Notes: generated from the letters alone by a model not told the origin. A stretch of DNA of 64,000 bases from Ureibacillus sp. (GCA_031178355.1 JAPSJC010000002.1:56014-120013), one strand, 5' to 3'. Shown: positions 34,345 through 43,016, counted from the first letter of the stretch. A program made the numbers and translations.

Positions 34345-35517
34345 TTATGCATTTGTCTTTAAATCTTTCCTCTGTTTACTAATAGCATAGAAGAAATAGA
34401 AGACCGCCGTAATTCCAAAGATGACTGCACTACCTTGAATTGTTGCCAATGTTTGATAGGAATCTGCTATAACACTTCCAATTGCAGGACCAATCATTAC
34501 TCCTAGACCTTGCAAACTAGAAAATATTCCCCATCCAACCGCTTTTAAAGATTCAGGTATATAGCCTGCTATAAAAGAATTCCATGCTGGTAGGAATAGA
34601 GCATAAAACACGCCTAAAACTATAACAACTGTTATAATAATTGCAAGACTTGGCTTTGTACCAAGTGCAAATAATGCAGTTGCAAATATTAAAAAACCAA
34701 TAATACATAAGATGATTTTATTATTTACATTATCTACTAACTTGCCTAGAGGTATAAGCGCTACAACAAGACTTACACCACCAATGAGTATTAATAATGT
34801 ATACTGATTTGTTGATAAGTGCAGATCTTTCATTGCAAATACAGGAAGAATAGGTATTAACATACCCATTCCGATACCTTGAAAAAGAATTCCTGGGACA
34901 ACAACTTTACTATTCTTTACTAATTCTTTTGTAATATCCCATTGTTTTCTAATATCAACTTTTTCCACACAGATATTCCCCGTGTTCACAAGCGCGTATA
35001 GAACCCATGCTAACAAAGTTAAACTTGGAAGTAGCCATAAGATCCCTTTTATATCAAATTGAATTAAATAGTTCATCACAACATAGCCTGAGCCTAATCC
35101 CAATAGCCATCCAAGATAAACAAGACTAATCCTTTGCCCTCGTTTATGTCCAGCTGCTTTTGTTAGTAAATAAATCCATATTGGACATACCGCAACTCCA
35201 GAAAAAAGGGTACTAACGATTAAGGTAAAACTATTTGGCCATAAAGTAAACATGATTAAGCTCGTTGTTAAAATGAAGAAGCTTAGATGTAAAACCTTAT
35301 TGCTTCCCATGTTTTCAATCACATAACCCATAACGAAATTTGCAAATGTATCACCAATAAAGTGTATTGAAATCGCTAAGCCAACAATTGCTAAGGAAAT
35401 TCCTATTGGATTAATAGAAAGACTCGGTAGATAGCTTATAATATAAGCACCTCTAACAAATTCCACTAAAATTAAAGGGATAATTAGTAAATAAAATTCG
35501 TATTTTATAGATTTCAT
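34345..35517 (-). CDS. ltaA: MFS transporter, probable glycolipid flippase LtaA
   Basis: A 390-residue protein with 12 predicted helices. It begins 3 bases after the UgtP-type glucosyltransferase gene, the same order as ypfP-ltaA of staphylococci, where LtaA flips diglucosyl-diacylglycerol to serve as the lipoteichoic acid anchor. Position in the operon is the main evidence; sequence alone says only MFS ('GDTFANFVMGYVIENMGSNK', 'GPAIGSVIADSYQ'). Length agrees with LtaA (about 396). A drug pump is the alternative. Confidence 0.75.
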   Translation of the reverse strand: MKSIKYEFYLLIIPLILVEFVRGAYIISYLPSLSINPIGISLAIVGLAISIHFIGDTFANFVMGYVIENMGSNKVLHLSFFILTTSLIMFTLWPNSFTLIVSTLFSGVAVCPIWIYLLTKAAGHKRGQRISLVYLGWLLGLGSGYVVMNYLIQFDIKGILWLLPSLTLLAWVLYALVNTGNICVEKVDIRKQWDITKELVKNSKVVVPGILFQGIGMGMLIPILPVFAMKDLHLSTNQYTLLILIGGVSLVVALIPLGKLVDNVNNKIILCIIGFLIFATALFALGTKPSLAIIITVVIVLGVFYALFLPAWNSFIAGYIPESLKAVGWGIFSSLQGLGVMIGPAIGSVIADSYQTLATIQGSAVIFGITAVFYFFYAISKQRKDLKTNA

Positions 35518-35520
35518 AAA

Positions 35521-36666
35521 TTATACTATTATCCTATTCATATTTTCTTTACCAGCATGTAAGTACATGATATCTTCACAAATTACTTGCGCTGCGTGTT
35601 CGTTATATAATTCCTTCATATTTTTCTTCATGTTAATACGAAGTTTTTCATCCTGCACTAAATTCAAGATACTTCCAACTAATTTGTTGGGACGAGTTAC
35701 TTGAACAGCCGCCCCTTTACTCTCAAAGAAAATTGCATTTTCTTTTTCTTGACCAGGAACGGGACGATATAAGATTAATGGTACTTGAACTGCTAATGCC
35801 TCACTTAATGTAATCCCACCAGGTTTAGTAACCATTACTGTAGCAATTTTCATTAATTCGTCCATTTTATTTGTATAGCCAAATATGACTACATTTTTAT
35901 TACCCTCAAATTCTGAAGATAGAGTTTCTTTTAGTTCTTCGTTTTTACCACAAACAACTACAACTTGATTGTTGTTTACTTCTAAAAGCTTATTCATTGT
36001 TTCATCAATATCTTTTAAAACACCAAAAGCACCCGCAGCAATTAATATTATAGGACGATTGATATCTAGTCGGTAAGCTTCGCATAAAGCTTTTTTATCG
36101 TATTCTGCCTCAAATACAGGATCAATAGGAATTCCAGATACTTTTATACGGTCACTAGAGAAACCCAATCTCATAAGATCACTTTTTAATGTATTAGAAG
36201 CAACGTAGTATCTGTCTACCTCTTCGTGTATCCAGTTTTTATGTGCATAATAATCTGTTACTACATGAACTATTGGAATTTGGGCACCAGTTTCTTTCCT
36301 GAATTCTGGAACAACCAACATTGGAAATGTATTCACAATGATATCTGGTTTCACTTCCTCAATCAAATTCTTCAAGGTAGTCATTCCATACTTGTTTAAA
36401 AAATCGTATGATACAATTCTTTTATTCTTACTTCCCCCATAATAGAGAAATCCGTAGATTTTTTGTCCATAAGTAAAACTTTTAATGTATAGATATTTAG
36501 AAGCCTTTGTTAAAATTGGGTGTGAATCGAGATATAAATCCGATTCTACGATATTTTCTTGTGTTACCCCTTGTTTCAAGAACATATCTTTTAAAGTTTT
36601 TGTAACCTTTAAATGACCATTGCCATAGCTACCTGTTAATATTAAAATTTTCGGGTTCCATGTCAT
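35521..36666 (-). CDS. ugtP: Processive diacylglycerol beta-glucosyltransferase
   Basis: A 381-residue GT28-like enzyme making mono- and diglucosyl-diacylglycerol, the glycolipid anchor of lipoteichoic acid. The N-terminal MGDG-synthase motif is 'TGSYGNGHLKVTKTL', the cleft has 'VVTDYYAHKNWIHEEVDRYY', and the UDP-sugar site is 'TKPGGITLSEALA' near residue 285. The track start is a GTG; ATG 36666 (MTWNPKIL) has AAAGGTGA at proper spacing. B. subtilis UgtP has 382 residues. In B. subtilis UgtP also links UDP-glucose level to cell size. Confidence 0.92.
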   Translation of the reverse strand: MTWNPKILILTGSYGNGHLKVTKTLKDMFLKQGVTQENIVESDLYLDSHPILTKASKYLYIKSFTYGQKIYGFLYYGGSKNKRIVSYDFLNKYGMTTLKNLIEEVKPDIIVNTFPMLVVPEFRKETGAQIPIVHVVTDYYAHKNWIHEEVDRYYVASNTLKSDLMRLGFSSDRIKVSGIPIDPVFEAEYDKKALCEAYRLDINRPIILIAAGAFGVLKDIDETMNKLLEVNNNQVVVVCGKNEELKETLSSEFEGNKNVVIFGYTNKMDELMKIATVMVTKPGGITLSEALAVQVPLILYRPVPGQEKENAIFFESKGAAVQVTRPNKLVGSILNLVQDEKLRINMKKNMKELYNEHAAQVICEDIMYLHAGKENMNRIIV

Positions 36667-37043
36667 TTTTGTCACCTTTTATCACCTTCGTTAAAATATA
36701 TATCTATAAAAGAATACATTGCAATTATTAACTCATTATGAACTAACTATTAAGTTTAATAATATATGCAAAAACTACCCCCTAAATTTCGCAATTATGG
36801 AAATTAGAGTTTATTTTATCATTATATGTTAATTGTTTACTTCCCGTATAGTACTTATTTTAAGTGTAGCACTGAATTGTACGGATTTCATTCTTAAAAT
36901 TTTTCTAGATTTATGATATTATACTATATTAGACAAGAAATAAAAATGTGATTTTTTCCCATTTGATATTTGAATATATATAAAAAGAGTGCAAAATCAT
37001 ATTTTTCAACGACTCTGCACGCAATTGTTAATGACTTAATGCT

Positions 37044-37160
37044 TCAACATATTTTCCCAGTGAATTTTTCAATTTTTACTTCAAAAGGTATAGAATAACT
37101 GCCTTTTTTTGAATTGTAATCTGGGTTGCCGTATTTTTTCCACAGCAATCGTAAAACCAT
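37044..37160 (-). pseudogene. Possible C-terminal gene remnant (38 codons)
   Basis: Minus strand ATG 37160, with AAAAGGA directly upstream, reads MVLRLLWKKYGNPDYNSKKG and on to KFTGKIC, then stops. The composition is protein-like, but upstream bases continue coding-like sequence in other frames (KKEWFYDCCGKN), suggesting a frameshifted remnant of a larger gene. No family recognised. Confidence 0.3.
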
Positions 37161-37378
37161 TCCTTTTTCATATCATCTATTGTATGTTTTATCTCCCCAA
37201 AAATGACAACGCTAATGTAAACTAATGCAGATTGACAAGCTATTTCTCTTGCTATAGATAATTTCTATACTTCTATAGATACCGGTGAAGATCCCGTCTT
37301 TATTCGCTAAAATTCTAATTACAATTGTTGGTTAATGCAGTTCCTTAAATTTTTGAAATATGTTAATATAATTGTGGA

Positions 37379-37500
37379 TTTAACTTTATTAGAAGTTAAA
37401 GGCATCCGGTGAAAGCCAAAGTTTATTTTTAAAATTTATCATCAAAAACTTGGGCGTTATTACGCAAGGTCCATATGATTTGTATTGTAGGGGGTAAGGT
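37379..37500 (+). ncRNA. Structured leader of unknown class before the 75-aa gene
   Basis: About 120 bases after a TATAAT box can fold into successive helices: TTTAACTT/AAGTTAAA, GGC..GCC around ATCCGGTGAAA, AAGTTT/AAACTT-type long-range pairing, and CTTG(GG)CGT/ACGCAAG. It ends in a GGGGTAAGG ribosome site. I compared it from memory with TPP, FMN, SAM, lysine, purine, glycine, c-di-GMP-I, c-di-AMP, preQ1, fluoride, THF and T-box motifs and found no match. Confidence 0.35.
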
Positions 37501-37502
37501 TA

Positions 37503-37730
37503 ATGGGTAGTAAAGTACAAAAATTAGATGCAAAAGTCGTACCAGAACGTCTTGAACAAGGTTTATTAGAACGTGATCGCCTAATTCTTCAAATTATCAT
37601 AAGTGTTTTAGACGAAAAACAAATTTTAGAACGACACATTTTAAAAGAACGTGTAGCGAACTTAATTGAGCTTTCTGAACACGATGAAGACTTAAAAGAA
37701 ACAATCCATGCATTACTAAACAGAATTTAA
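37503..37730 (+). CDS. Uncharacterised 75-residue helical protein
   Basis: A 75-residue protein, strongly helical and charged (PERLEQGLLERDRLILQIIIS..., ending HALLNRI), without cysteines or a membrane anchor. The hydrophobic core 'LILQIIISVLDEKQILERHIL' suggests a helical hairpin dimer. GGGGGTAAGG precedes ATG. A long structured leader lies upstream. Its family is unknown to me; small Bacillales regulators or adaptor proteins look like this. Confidence 0.65.
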   Translation: MGSKVQKLDAKVVPERLEQGLLERDRLILQIIISVLDEKQILERHILKERVANLIELSEHDEDLKETIHALLNRI

Positions 37731-37810
37731 TATTACTTTTTTTGATAAGACATACATAGATATTTATATGTATGTCTTTTTATTTTTAACAACTATTAAG
37801 GGAGGGTACT

Positions 37811-38386
37811 ATGAAAGTTGTAGCATTGATTGGGAGTTCTAGAACCAATGGAAACACCGAGTATTTAACCGATGTTTTTTTAAATGGGATTGAGTATAAA
37901 AAAATCTATTTAAAAGATTTAATAATTAACCCTATCGAAGATAAGCGTCATACTGAAGATGGTTTCTCTATTGTAAATGATGATTATGATGAAATCATAG
38001 AAGCAATGTTAGAAAGCGATATCCTCGTTTTTTCCACACCAATCTATTGGTATAGTGCTTCTGGCTTGATGAAGAATTTAATCGACCGATTTAGTCAGGC
38101 AATTCGAGATCAAAGGTACCCTACTCTAAAAGAACATTTAAAGACTGTTGAAACATATGTTGTAGCGGTAGGAGGAGACAACCCAAGAATTAAAGGTTTA
38201 CCACTTATTCAGCAGTTAAAATATACGTTTGATTTTTTAAAAATGCCTTTTACCGGTTATATAATCGGTAAAGCCAGTAAACCAGGTGAAATTGTTCAAG
38301 ATAAGGTAGCTTTGTCACAAGCTCGTTTAATGAATGAGCAAATCAAGAAACTTATACAAGTGAGAGAAGAAAGTCAAAGTAAATAA
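37811..38386 (+). CDS. NAD(P)H-dependent FMN reductase / flavodoxin-like oxidoreductase
   Basis: A 191-residue flavodoxin-fold protein (YwqN-like). The FMN phosphate loop is 'GSSRTNGNTEYL' at residues 8-19, and 'STPIYWYSASGLMKNLIDR' near residue 77 is the second FMN contact typical of the NADPH-dependent FMN reductase family. Likely reduces quinones, azo compounds or metal ions with NAD(P)H; substrate unknown. GGGAGGG precedes ATG. It converges with a small minus-strand gene at a shared hairpin. Confidence 0.87.
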   Translation: MKVVALIGSSRTNGNTEYLTDVFLNGIEYKKIYLKDLIINPIEDKRHTEDGFSIVNDDYDEIIEAMLESDILVFSTPIYWYSASGLMKNLIDRFSQAIRDQRYPTLKEHLKTVETYVVAVGGDNPRIKGLPLIQQLKYTFDFLKMPFTGYIIGKASKPGEIVQDKVALSQARLMNEQIKKLIQVREESQSK

Positions 38387-38420
38387 AAAAACTGGAGGTG
38401 CTTAGTTTGGCACCTCCATG
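38385..38420. terminator. Terminator between convergent genes
   Basis: GGAGGTGC pairs exactly with GCACCTCC; the long A-run on its left makes it strong for the minus-strand gene. Confidence 0.85.
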
Positions 38421-38422
38421 TT

Positions 38423-38653
38423 CTAATCTTCCCCTGTAATTTTTATAGCGGGGGTATTATTATAAAGATACGTTGGAACAATATCAGTTTGATCGTGATC
38501 TCCATAAAACTCTTCTTCCAATTTTATATTTGCTTCTGTAGTTGAATTTATTTTCTCTGTATGCAAGTGATAATCACTATTCATCTCTTTATTTAGTTCA
38601 ATATTAGCCTCCGCTGCACTTTCTATTTTTTGATTTGGATCTTTATCATACAT
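38423..38653 (-). CDS. Small acidic protein with an internal duplication (76 aa)
   Basis: A 76-residue hydrophilic acidic protein. Two copies of a unit are seen: KIESAAEANIELNKE (residues about 9-23) and KINSTTEANIKLEEE (about 34-48), 25 residues apart. No cysteine, signal or membrane segment. AGGAGG lies before ATG 38653. The duplicated EANI-L motif suggests a binding or structural repeat. Function unknown; a spore or stress protein is possible but unsupported. Confidence 0.65.
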   Translation of the reverse strand: MYDKDPNQKIESAAEANIELNKEMNSDYHLHTEKINSTTEANIKLEEEFYGDHDQTDIVPTYLYNNTPAIKITGED

Positions 38654-38786
38654 GTTTTTAGTCCTCCTTTTCTCTTAATATGGGTAAAGATTTGAGAATA
38701 ATCCCCTGTAGATTAGACTAATATTTCCCCATGGACAAACATACATTTTCATAGGATGTACCAATTTATAATCAGGAGATGACATT

Positions 38787-39050
38787 TTGGAAAGTGCTCT
38801 ACTTTACATGGTTTTGTTACGTATTTTTTCAGGTAGTGTCGATATTGCGGCAGCCGGATTGATGTTTAAATTTAACGATATTGAAAAAGCCTTAGTTATT
38901 AATACCATGCTAGCTCTTGTTGGACCGACAGTAATGATTATAACTACAGGCATTGGCATTTCTGGTTTAGGCGACCGATTCTCTTTAGGGAAGATTATTT
39001 GTTTACTAAGTGGTGTAGCATTAATATTAATCAGTATGCGAATAAAATAA
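38787..39050 (+). CDS. YqhV-like DUF2619 membrane protein
   Basis: An 87-residue protein with three hydrophobic helices. 'RIFSGSVDIAAAGLMFKFND', 'EKALVINTMLALVGPTVMI' and 'GIGISGLGDRFSLGKI' follow the pattern of B. subtilis YqhV, a small membrane protein encoded beside the spoIIIA operon. Here it stands alone. The start is TTG 38787, 7 bases after AGGAGA. Role unknown; sporulation link comes only from the B. subtilis location. Confidence 0.7.
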   Translation: MESALLYMVLLRIFSGSVDIAAAGLMFKFNDIEKALVINTMLALVGPTVMIITTGIGISGLGDRFSLGKIICLLSGVALILISMRIK

Positions 39051-39080
39051 GAACTTTTAAAAAATATTCCATTAAAGATA

Positions 39081-40043
39081 TTATTTAAACCAGCCTCTCC
39101 ACCAAAACCAAAGAAGCATTAAACCTCCTATGATTACCATCATCCCTAAAGAAATAAAATACCCATAATCCCAAGTTAGTTCCGGAATATATTCAAAGTT
39201 CATTCCATAGATTCCAGCAATAAATGTTAGTGGTGCAAAAATGGAGGTAATAATCGTCAAGGTTTTCATTACTTTATTCGTTTGATGGGAATTCAGCGAT
39301 AAATAGCTATCTCGTATATCTGCTGTTACTTCTCTATTTGTCATCACCATTTCCGAAAGCTTCAGCAGATGGTCATATATATCACTAAAGTATACCTTTC
39401 GCTCTTCAACTCGATTTAAATTTAAATGGTGTGAATTTAACATCCGATAAAGTAGGTCACGCATTGGATTAACTATGTGTAGAAGAGTTAGTAACATATT
39501 TCTCGTCTCGAAAAGTTCATCCATTAATTTGCTCATAGATTTACTTTCATTATTCTTAATCATCGACTCAAGTTCATCTTCAATCTTATATACAATTGGG
39601 AAATAATTATCCACGATTTTATCTAAAATTTCATAGAAAACATAATACGGATCCCATTTTTCAAGTGTTTCTTGAGCTAACAGTAAATTCCAAACCTTCG
39701 TAATTTCAATTGATGGATTTTGGTGAAACGTTACAATATAGTTTTCACTAATAAAAAAATCCACTTCATCTTTTTTTATTTCATTCTCATCTTCACGAAC
39801 AGCATGAGTTATATAAAATGTGTATTCCCTATAATAATCTAGTTTGGATCTTTGGAACTCTGAAACGCAGTCTTCAATTGCTAAAGGATGAAAGTGAAAA
39901 GTCGTAGATAAATGTTTTATTTCCTCTTCTGTAGCTTCACTAAAATCAACCCAGTACCATTTAAAAGACAATATATCTACGTTTTCGATTGTATTATTTT
40001 TTTCTAGATGGTGGTCATGTGTAATACCAATGATTTGAATCAT
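39081..40043 (-). CDS. corA: CorA family magnesium/divalent cation transporter
   Basis: A 320-residue protein: large cytoplasmic N-terminal domain, long helix 'EDELESMIKNNESKSMSKL', and two C-terminal membrane helices. The signature 'YGMNFEYIPEL' closes helix 1 and 'WWRGWF' ends the chain. CorA forms pentamers moving Mg2+ (or Co2+/Ni2+); some relatives export Zn2+. No M-box-like leader is apparent upstream. Length agrees with Bacillus CorA (about 317). Confidence 0.92.
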   Translation of the reverse strand: MIQIIGITHDHHLEKNNTIENVDILSFKWYWVDFSEATEEEIKHLSTTFHFHPLAIEDCVSEFQRSKLDYYREYTFYITHAVREDENEIKKDEVDFFISENYIVTFHQNPSIEITKVWNLLLAQETLEKWDPYYVFYEILDKIVDNYFPIVYKIEDELESMIKNNESKSMSKLMDELFETRNMLLTLLHIVNPMRDLLYRMLNSHHLNLNRVEERKVYFSDIYDHLLKLSEMVMTNREVTADIRDSYLSLNSHQTNKVMKTLTIITSIFAPLTFIAGIYGMNFEYIPELTWDYGYFISLGMMVIIGGLMLLWFWWRGWFK

Positions 40044-40226
40044 TGTTGCAAAACCTTCTTTTTATCAATATTCAAATAAAAGTGTACCTTTAATTTAAAT
40101 GTAGTTTTAACAAGTATTTCCCCTTTTAAGCGAGTATTCATTATGGCTTTCGTATTATTTTGTAATGATTAAAAAGTATGATTTCAGGTTAATACACATA
40201 TAAATTAAAATTGTTTATACATAAAT

Positions 40227-40273
40227 AAAGAGCCATCTCACTCGCGTAACTGCTTGTGAAATGACTCTTTTTA
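40227..40273. terminator. Hairpin in the corA-lytTR gap
   Basis: AAAGAG/CTCTTT with CAT/ATG and TCAC/GTGA paired through two mismatches, followed by TTTTTATTT. Which transcript it ends is unclear, as it lies upstream of both flanking genes. Confidence 0.55.
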
Positions 40274-40465
40274 TTTCTTTATTTAAGGCATCGTTCTCAG
40301 GCAATATACATTAGTTCCGTTAACTTAATATGCCTGAATTGCTCATAGTACTTTAACCAGGTTTATTTCTCTTAATGGTTCTGGTTGTAACGTGTGTGGT
40401 AAATTTTTCCTCACACTTTTCTCCACAGTCAAGTCCTGCTTCGGTTATGTCAAAAAGCTATTTTC

Positions 40466-40537
40466 CAACCACTTATCCTTTATTTTGAACCACTTATCTA
40501 GATTTCATTTACTTTCATTCGTTTAATCTTTTATATT
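40466..40537 (+). promoter_or_regulatory. Direct repeats upstream of the LytTR operon promoter
   Basis: AACCACTTATC occurs at 40466-40476 and again at 40487-40497, 21 bases (two helical turns) apart. A weak -35 (TTACTT, 40509) and -10 (TATATT, 40532-40537) follow. LytTR proteins bind direct repeats of about 9 bases on one DNA face, so this is a probable autoregulatory site. Confidence 0.6.
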
Positions 40538-40559
40538 TAACCCATAGGAGGTCATCACA

Positions 40560-41000
40560 ATGAAAATTGAACTGTCTATTGATCCAACCTGTGAGGAACC
40601 AAAGTTAATCATTATTACAAATGAAGTGACAGATGAAATAACCAAAATAATGAAACTACTATCCTCCGATTCTTTTGAACGAGTTTCAGCACACACCCAC
40701 CGCGGAGTCAAAATTATTGATATTCGAAACATTTTACGGATTTATACAGAACAGAAGAAAGTATACATACAAACCTCTAATGAAATTGCTGAAGTAAAAC
40801 TTCGTCTTTATGAATTAGAAGAGAAGTTAAATCCAAATCAATTTGTACGTATTTCAAACTCTGAAATCGTGAATATCAAAGAAATTTCCAATATGAATAT
40901 TAGTAAAACTGGAACAATTGAAGTTACATTCGAAGGTAATATAAAAACGTTTGCTTCAAGGCGATATGTTCCAAAAATTAAAAAACAATTGGGATTGTGA
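40560..41000 (+). CDS. LytTR-type DNA-binding regulator without receiver domain
   Basis: A 146-residue protein: a short N-terminal segment (about 40 residues) followed by a LytTR domain (residues about 45-146) with 'IIDIRNILRIYTEQKKVYIQ' (quoted whole), 'LNPNQFVRISNSEIVNI' and 'FASRRYVPKIKKQLGL', the diagnostic LytTR strand-helix pattern. AGGAGG precedes ATG. It heads a four-gene operon with DUF3021 and a two-subunit ABC exporter. In this family the membrane partner DUF3021 probably inhibits or gates the regulator. Confidence 0.9.
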   Translation: MKIELSIDPTCEEPKLIIITNEVTDEITKIMKLLSSDSFERVSAHTHRGVKIIDIRNILRIYTEQKKVYIQTSNEIAEVKLRLYELEEKLNPNQFVRISNSEIVNIKEISNMNISKTGTIEVTFEGNIKTFASRRYVPKIKKQLGL

Positions 41001-41009
41001 GGTGTTGAA

Positions 41010-41471
41010 ATGAAAAAGGATATTCTGCAACGGATTGTCATTGGAGGCATAAGTGGACTTGTTATTTGTCAAATCGTAATGATAATTATTTCATTAGGTA
41101 TTGGTGGAGGAAAGTTTATAGCTGTGTCACCTAATTTTGAAAAGTTAATTAATCATGAGGTTTTAGCCTTTATTTTACAAAACCTTGGATTTGCATTGAT
41201 TGGAATTACCTTTGCACTTTGTGGACTCTTATTTGAAATTGCTAAATGGAGTATGTTGAGACAGTACCTTACTCATTTTTGTATTACAAGTTTTATATGG
41301 ATACCCATTGTCTTTACGATTTGGACGCCCGAAACGTTCTGGAATGTATTGATCTTACTTTTCAATTTCACTTTACCGTATTTCATTACCTGGTCAGTTC
41401 AATACAAAGTTTCTAAACGTGATATTGAACAAATAAATGCATTGATAAAAATTAATAAAAGGACTGATTAG
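41010..41471 (+). CDS. DUF3021 membrane protein, partner of the LytTR regulator
   Basis: A 153-residue protein with four transmembrane helices and short loops; 'ISGLVICQIVMIIISLGIGG' is the first and 'FIWIPIVFTIWTPETFWNVL' spans the third. It follows the LytTR stop by 9 bases. DUF3021 proteins are almost always next to LytTR genes and are regarded as membrane regulators of them; that role is inferred from context. Confidence 0.88.
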   Translation: MKKDILQRIVIGGISGLVICQIVMIIISLGIGGGKFIAVSPNFEKLINHEVLAFILQNLGFALIGITFALCGLLFEIAKWSMLRQYLTHFCITSFIWIPIVFTIWTPETFWNVLILLFNFTLPYFITWSVQYKVSKRDIEQINALIKINKRTD

Positions 41472-41473
41472 AA

Positions 41474-42202
41474 ATGATTGAACTAAATGGTATAACGAAA
41501 GCATTTGGAGAACGTGTAGTTGTTAATCATCTATCCTTAAAAATTAATAAAGGGGAATTCTTTGCACTTCTTGGAGCTAATGGAGCAGGTAAAACAACGA
41601 CAATAAAGATGATGAATGGACTTCAATTACCTACTAGCGGGGACATCAAAATTGATGGCAAATCGATTTATTCAAATTTACAAGATGCAAAACAACTGAT
41701 GAATATATCTCCACAAGAAACTGCTATCGCGCCAAATTTGTCTGTGAAAGAAAATCTTGAATTTATAGCTAAGATTTATGGCTGTGATAAAAAAGAAGCA
41801 GCTACTAGAGCTTGTGAAATGATGAAGCAATTTAGTTTAACGGATCGTTCAAAGTCAAAAGCGAAGACATTATCAGGCGGACTTCAACGGAGATTAAGTA
41901 TAGCCATGGCGATGATTTCAAAACCGCAAATTGCTTTTTTAGACGAACCAACATTGGGTCTCGATGTTCGTGCCAGAAGAGACTTATGGAACATTTTACT
42001 TGGGCTAAAAGGTCAAATGACGATTATTTTAACTACTCATTATTTAGATGAAGTAGAGGAATTAGCAGATCGGGTCGGAATTATGAATCATGGTAAATTA
42101 TGTGCGCTTGGGAATACCATCGAATTAAAGGAAAAATATAATAAACGGTCCTTAGAAGAAGTCTTTCTCTTTGTTACAGAAGAAATGGAGGTATTTGTAT
42201 GA
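41474..42202 (+). CDS. ABC transporter ATP-binding protein of the LytTR operon
   Basis: A 242-residue drug-exporter-type ATPase. Walker A 'GANGAGKTT', signature 'LSGGLQRR', Walker B 'IAFLDEPTLGLD' and switch 'LTTHYLDEVEEL' are intact. It starts 3 bases after the DUF3021 gene and overlaps the permease by 4 bases (ATGA). Typical partners export drugs, peptides or lipids; the LytTR control suggests a stress- or antibiotic-inducible exporter. Confidence 0.92.
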   Translation: MIELNGITKAFGERVVVNHLSLKINKGEFFALLGANGAGKTTTIKMMNGLQLPTSGDIKIDGKSIYSNLQDAKQLMNISPQETAIAPNLSVKENLEFIAKIYGCDKKEAATRACEMMKQFSLTDRSKSKAKTLSGGLQRRLSIAMAMISKPQIAFLDEPTLGLDVRARRDLWNILLGLKGQMTIILTTHYLDEVEELADRVGIMNHGKLCALGNTIELKEKYNKRSLEEVFLFVTEEMEVFV

Positions 42203-42924
42203 GCTCATTGAATTTTGCTTCGAGAAATCAAAAAGAGATTCTCCGTGATCCACTTTCATTGGTATTCGGATTCGGATTACCTCTTGTCCTATTATTTTTA
42301 TTTTCAATTATGCAACAAAACATGCCTTATGAATTATTTCAAATTAAACAACTAGCTCCTGGCATAATTGTATTTGGATTTTCATTTTTAACTTTGTTTT
42401 CTGGGATGCTGTTAGGGAAGGATCGTGGAAGTTCATTATTAATGCGTTTGTTTGCTTCTCCACTCGGTGCGAGAGATTATCTTATCGGTTACCTACTTCC
42501 AATGCTACCTATTGCTTTATTACAAATAGTTGTTTGTTTCATAGCATCTAGTTTTTTAGGGCTCACCTTAGATGCGAATAGTATAGTGGCTCTTATAGTA
42601 CTTTTACTTATTTCCGTTCTTTTTATTAGTTTTGGCCTTTTGTTTGGAACCCTTTTTACAGATAAGCAGGTTGGGGGGATTTTCGCATTATTCGTGAATA
42701 TAACTGCCTTTCTAAGTGGCATTTGGTTCAGTCTAGATTTAATCGGCGGAACTTTCAAAACCATCTGCTACCTATTACCATTTGTTCATGCAGTTGATGC
42801 AGCACAGTCTGCCTTTTCAGGAAATCATCAGGACATATGGGCATCTTTACTAGTTGTCATTGGCTATACGGTTGTTATTATGGGGATTGCGATTATGATA
42901 TTCCGAAAAAGGATACATTCGTAA
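42199..42924 (+). CDS. ABC-2 type permease of the LytTR operon
   Basis: A 241-residue protein with six membrane helices of the ABC-2 fold. 'RDPLSLVFGFGLPLVLLFLF' starts the first helix, 'LLGKDRGSSLLMRLFASPLG' is the coupling segment and 'LSGIWFSLDLIGG' precedes the periplasmic loop. It overlaps the ATPase gene by ATGA and ends the operon. No clear terminator follows. Confidence 0.9.
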   Translation: MSSLNFASRNQKEILRDPLSLVFGFGLPLVLLFLFSIMQQNMPYELFQIKQLAPGIIVFGFSFLTLFSGMLLGKDRGSSLLMRLFASPLGARDYLIGYLLPMLPIALLQIVVCFIASSFLGLTLDANSIVALIVLLLISVLFISFGLLFGTLFTDKQVGGIFALFVNITAFLSGIWFSLDLIGGTFKTICYLLPFVHAVDAAQSAFSGNHQDIWASLLVVIGYTVVIMGIAIMIFRKRIHS

Positions 42925-43016
42925 AGTATTCGATTTAGGTACTGAGCTCAAGGATTATGTTTTAAATTTTTAAAAAAAGGTTTTTTGAGGTTGCTTCAAT
43001 GGACAGTACAGCGATT

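Larger units (their letters stand above)
36676..37502. other. 827-base intergenic region
   Basis: The longest gene-free stretch of the window. The left third holds the divergent ugtP promoter side and is very AT-rich. At 37044-37160 a minus-strand 38-residue ORF looks like a gene remnant. At about 37367-37372 TATAAT is a good -10 box, and from about 37379 to the ATG at 37503 lies a structured leader (listed). The rest shows no gene. Confidence 0.5.

Noticed and set aside
37379-37500. c-di-GMP-I (GEMM) riboswitch
   Set aside because: The conserved GCAAACC and GGGACGCAAAG segments are absent; only generic helices and a GAAA-like loop are shared.
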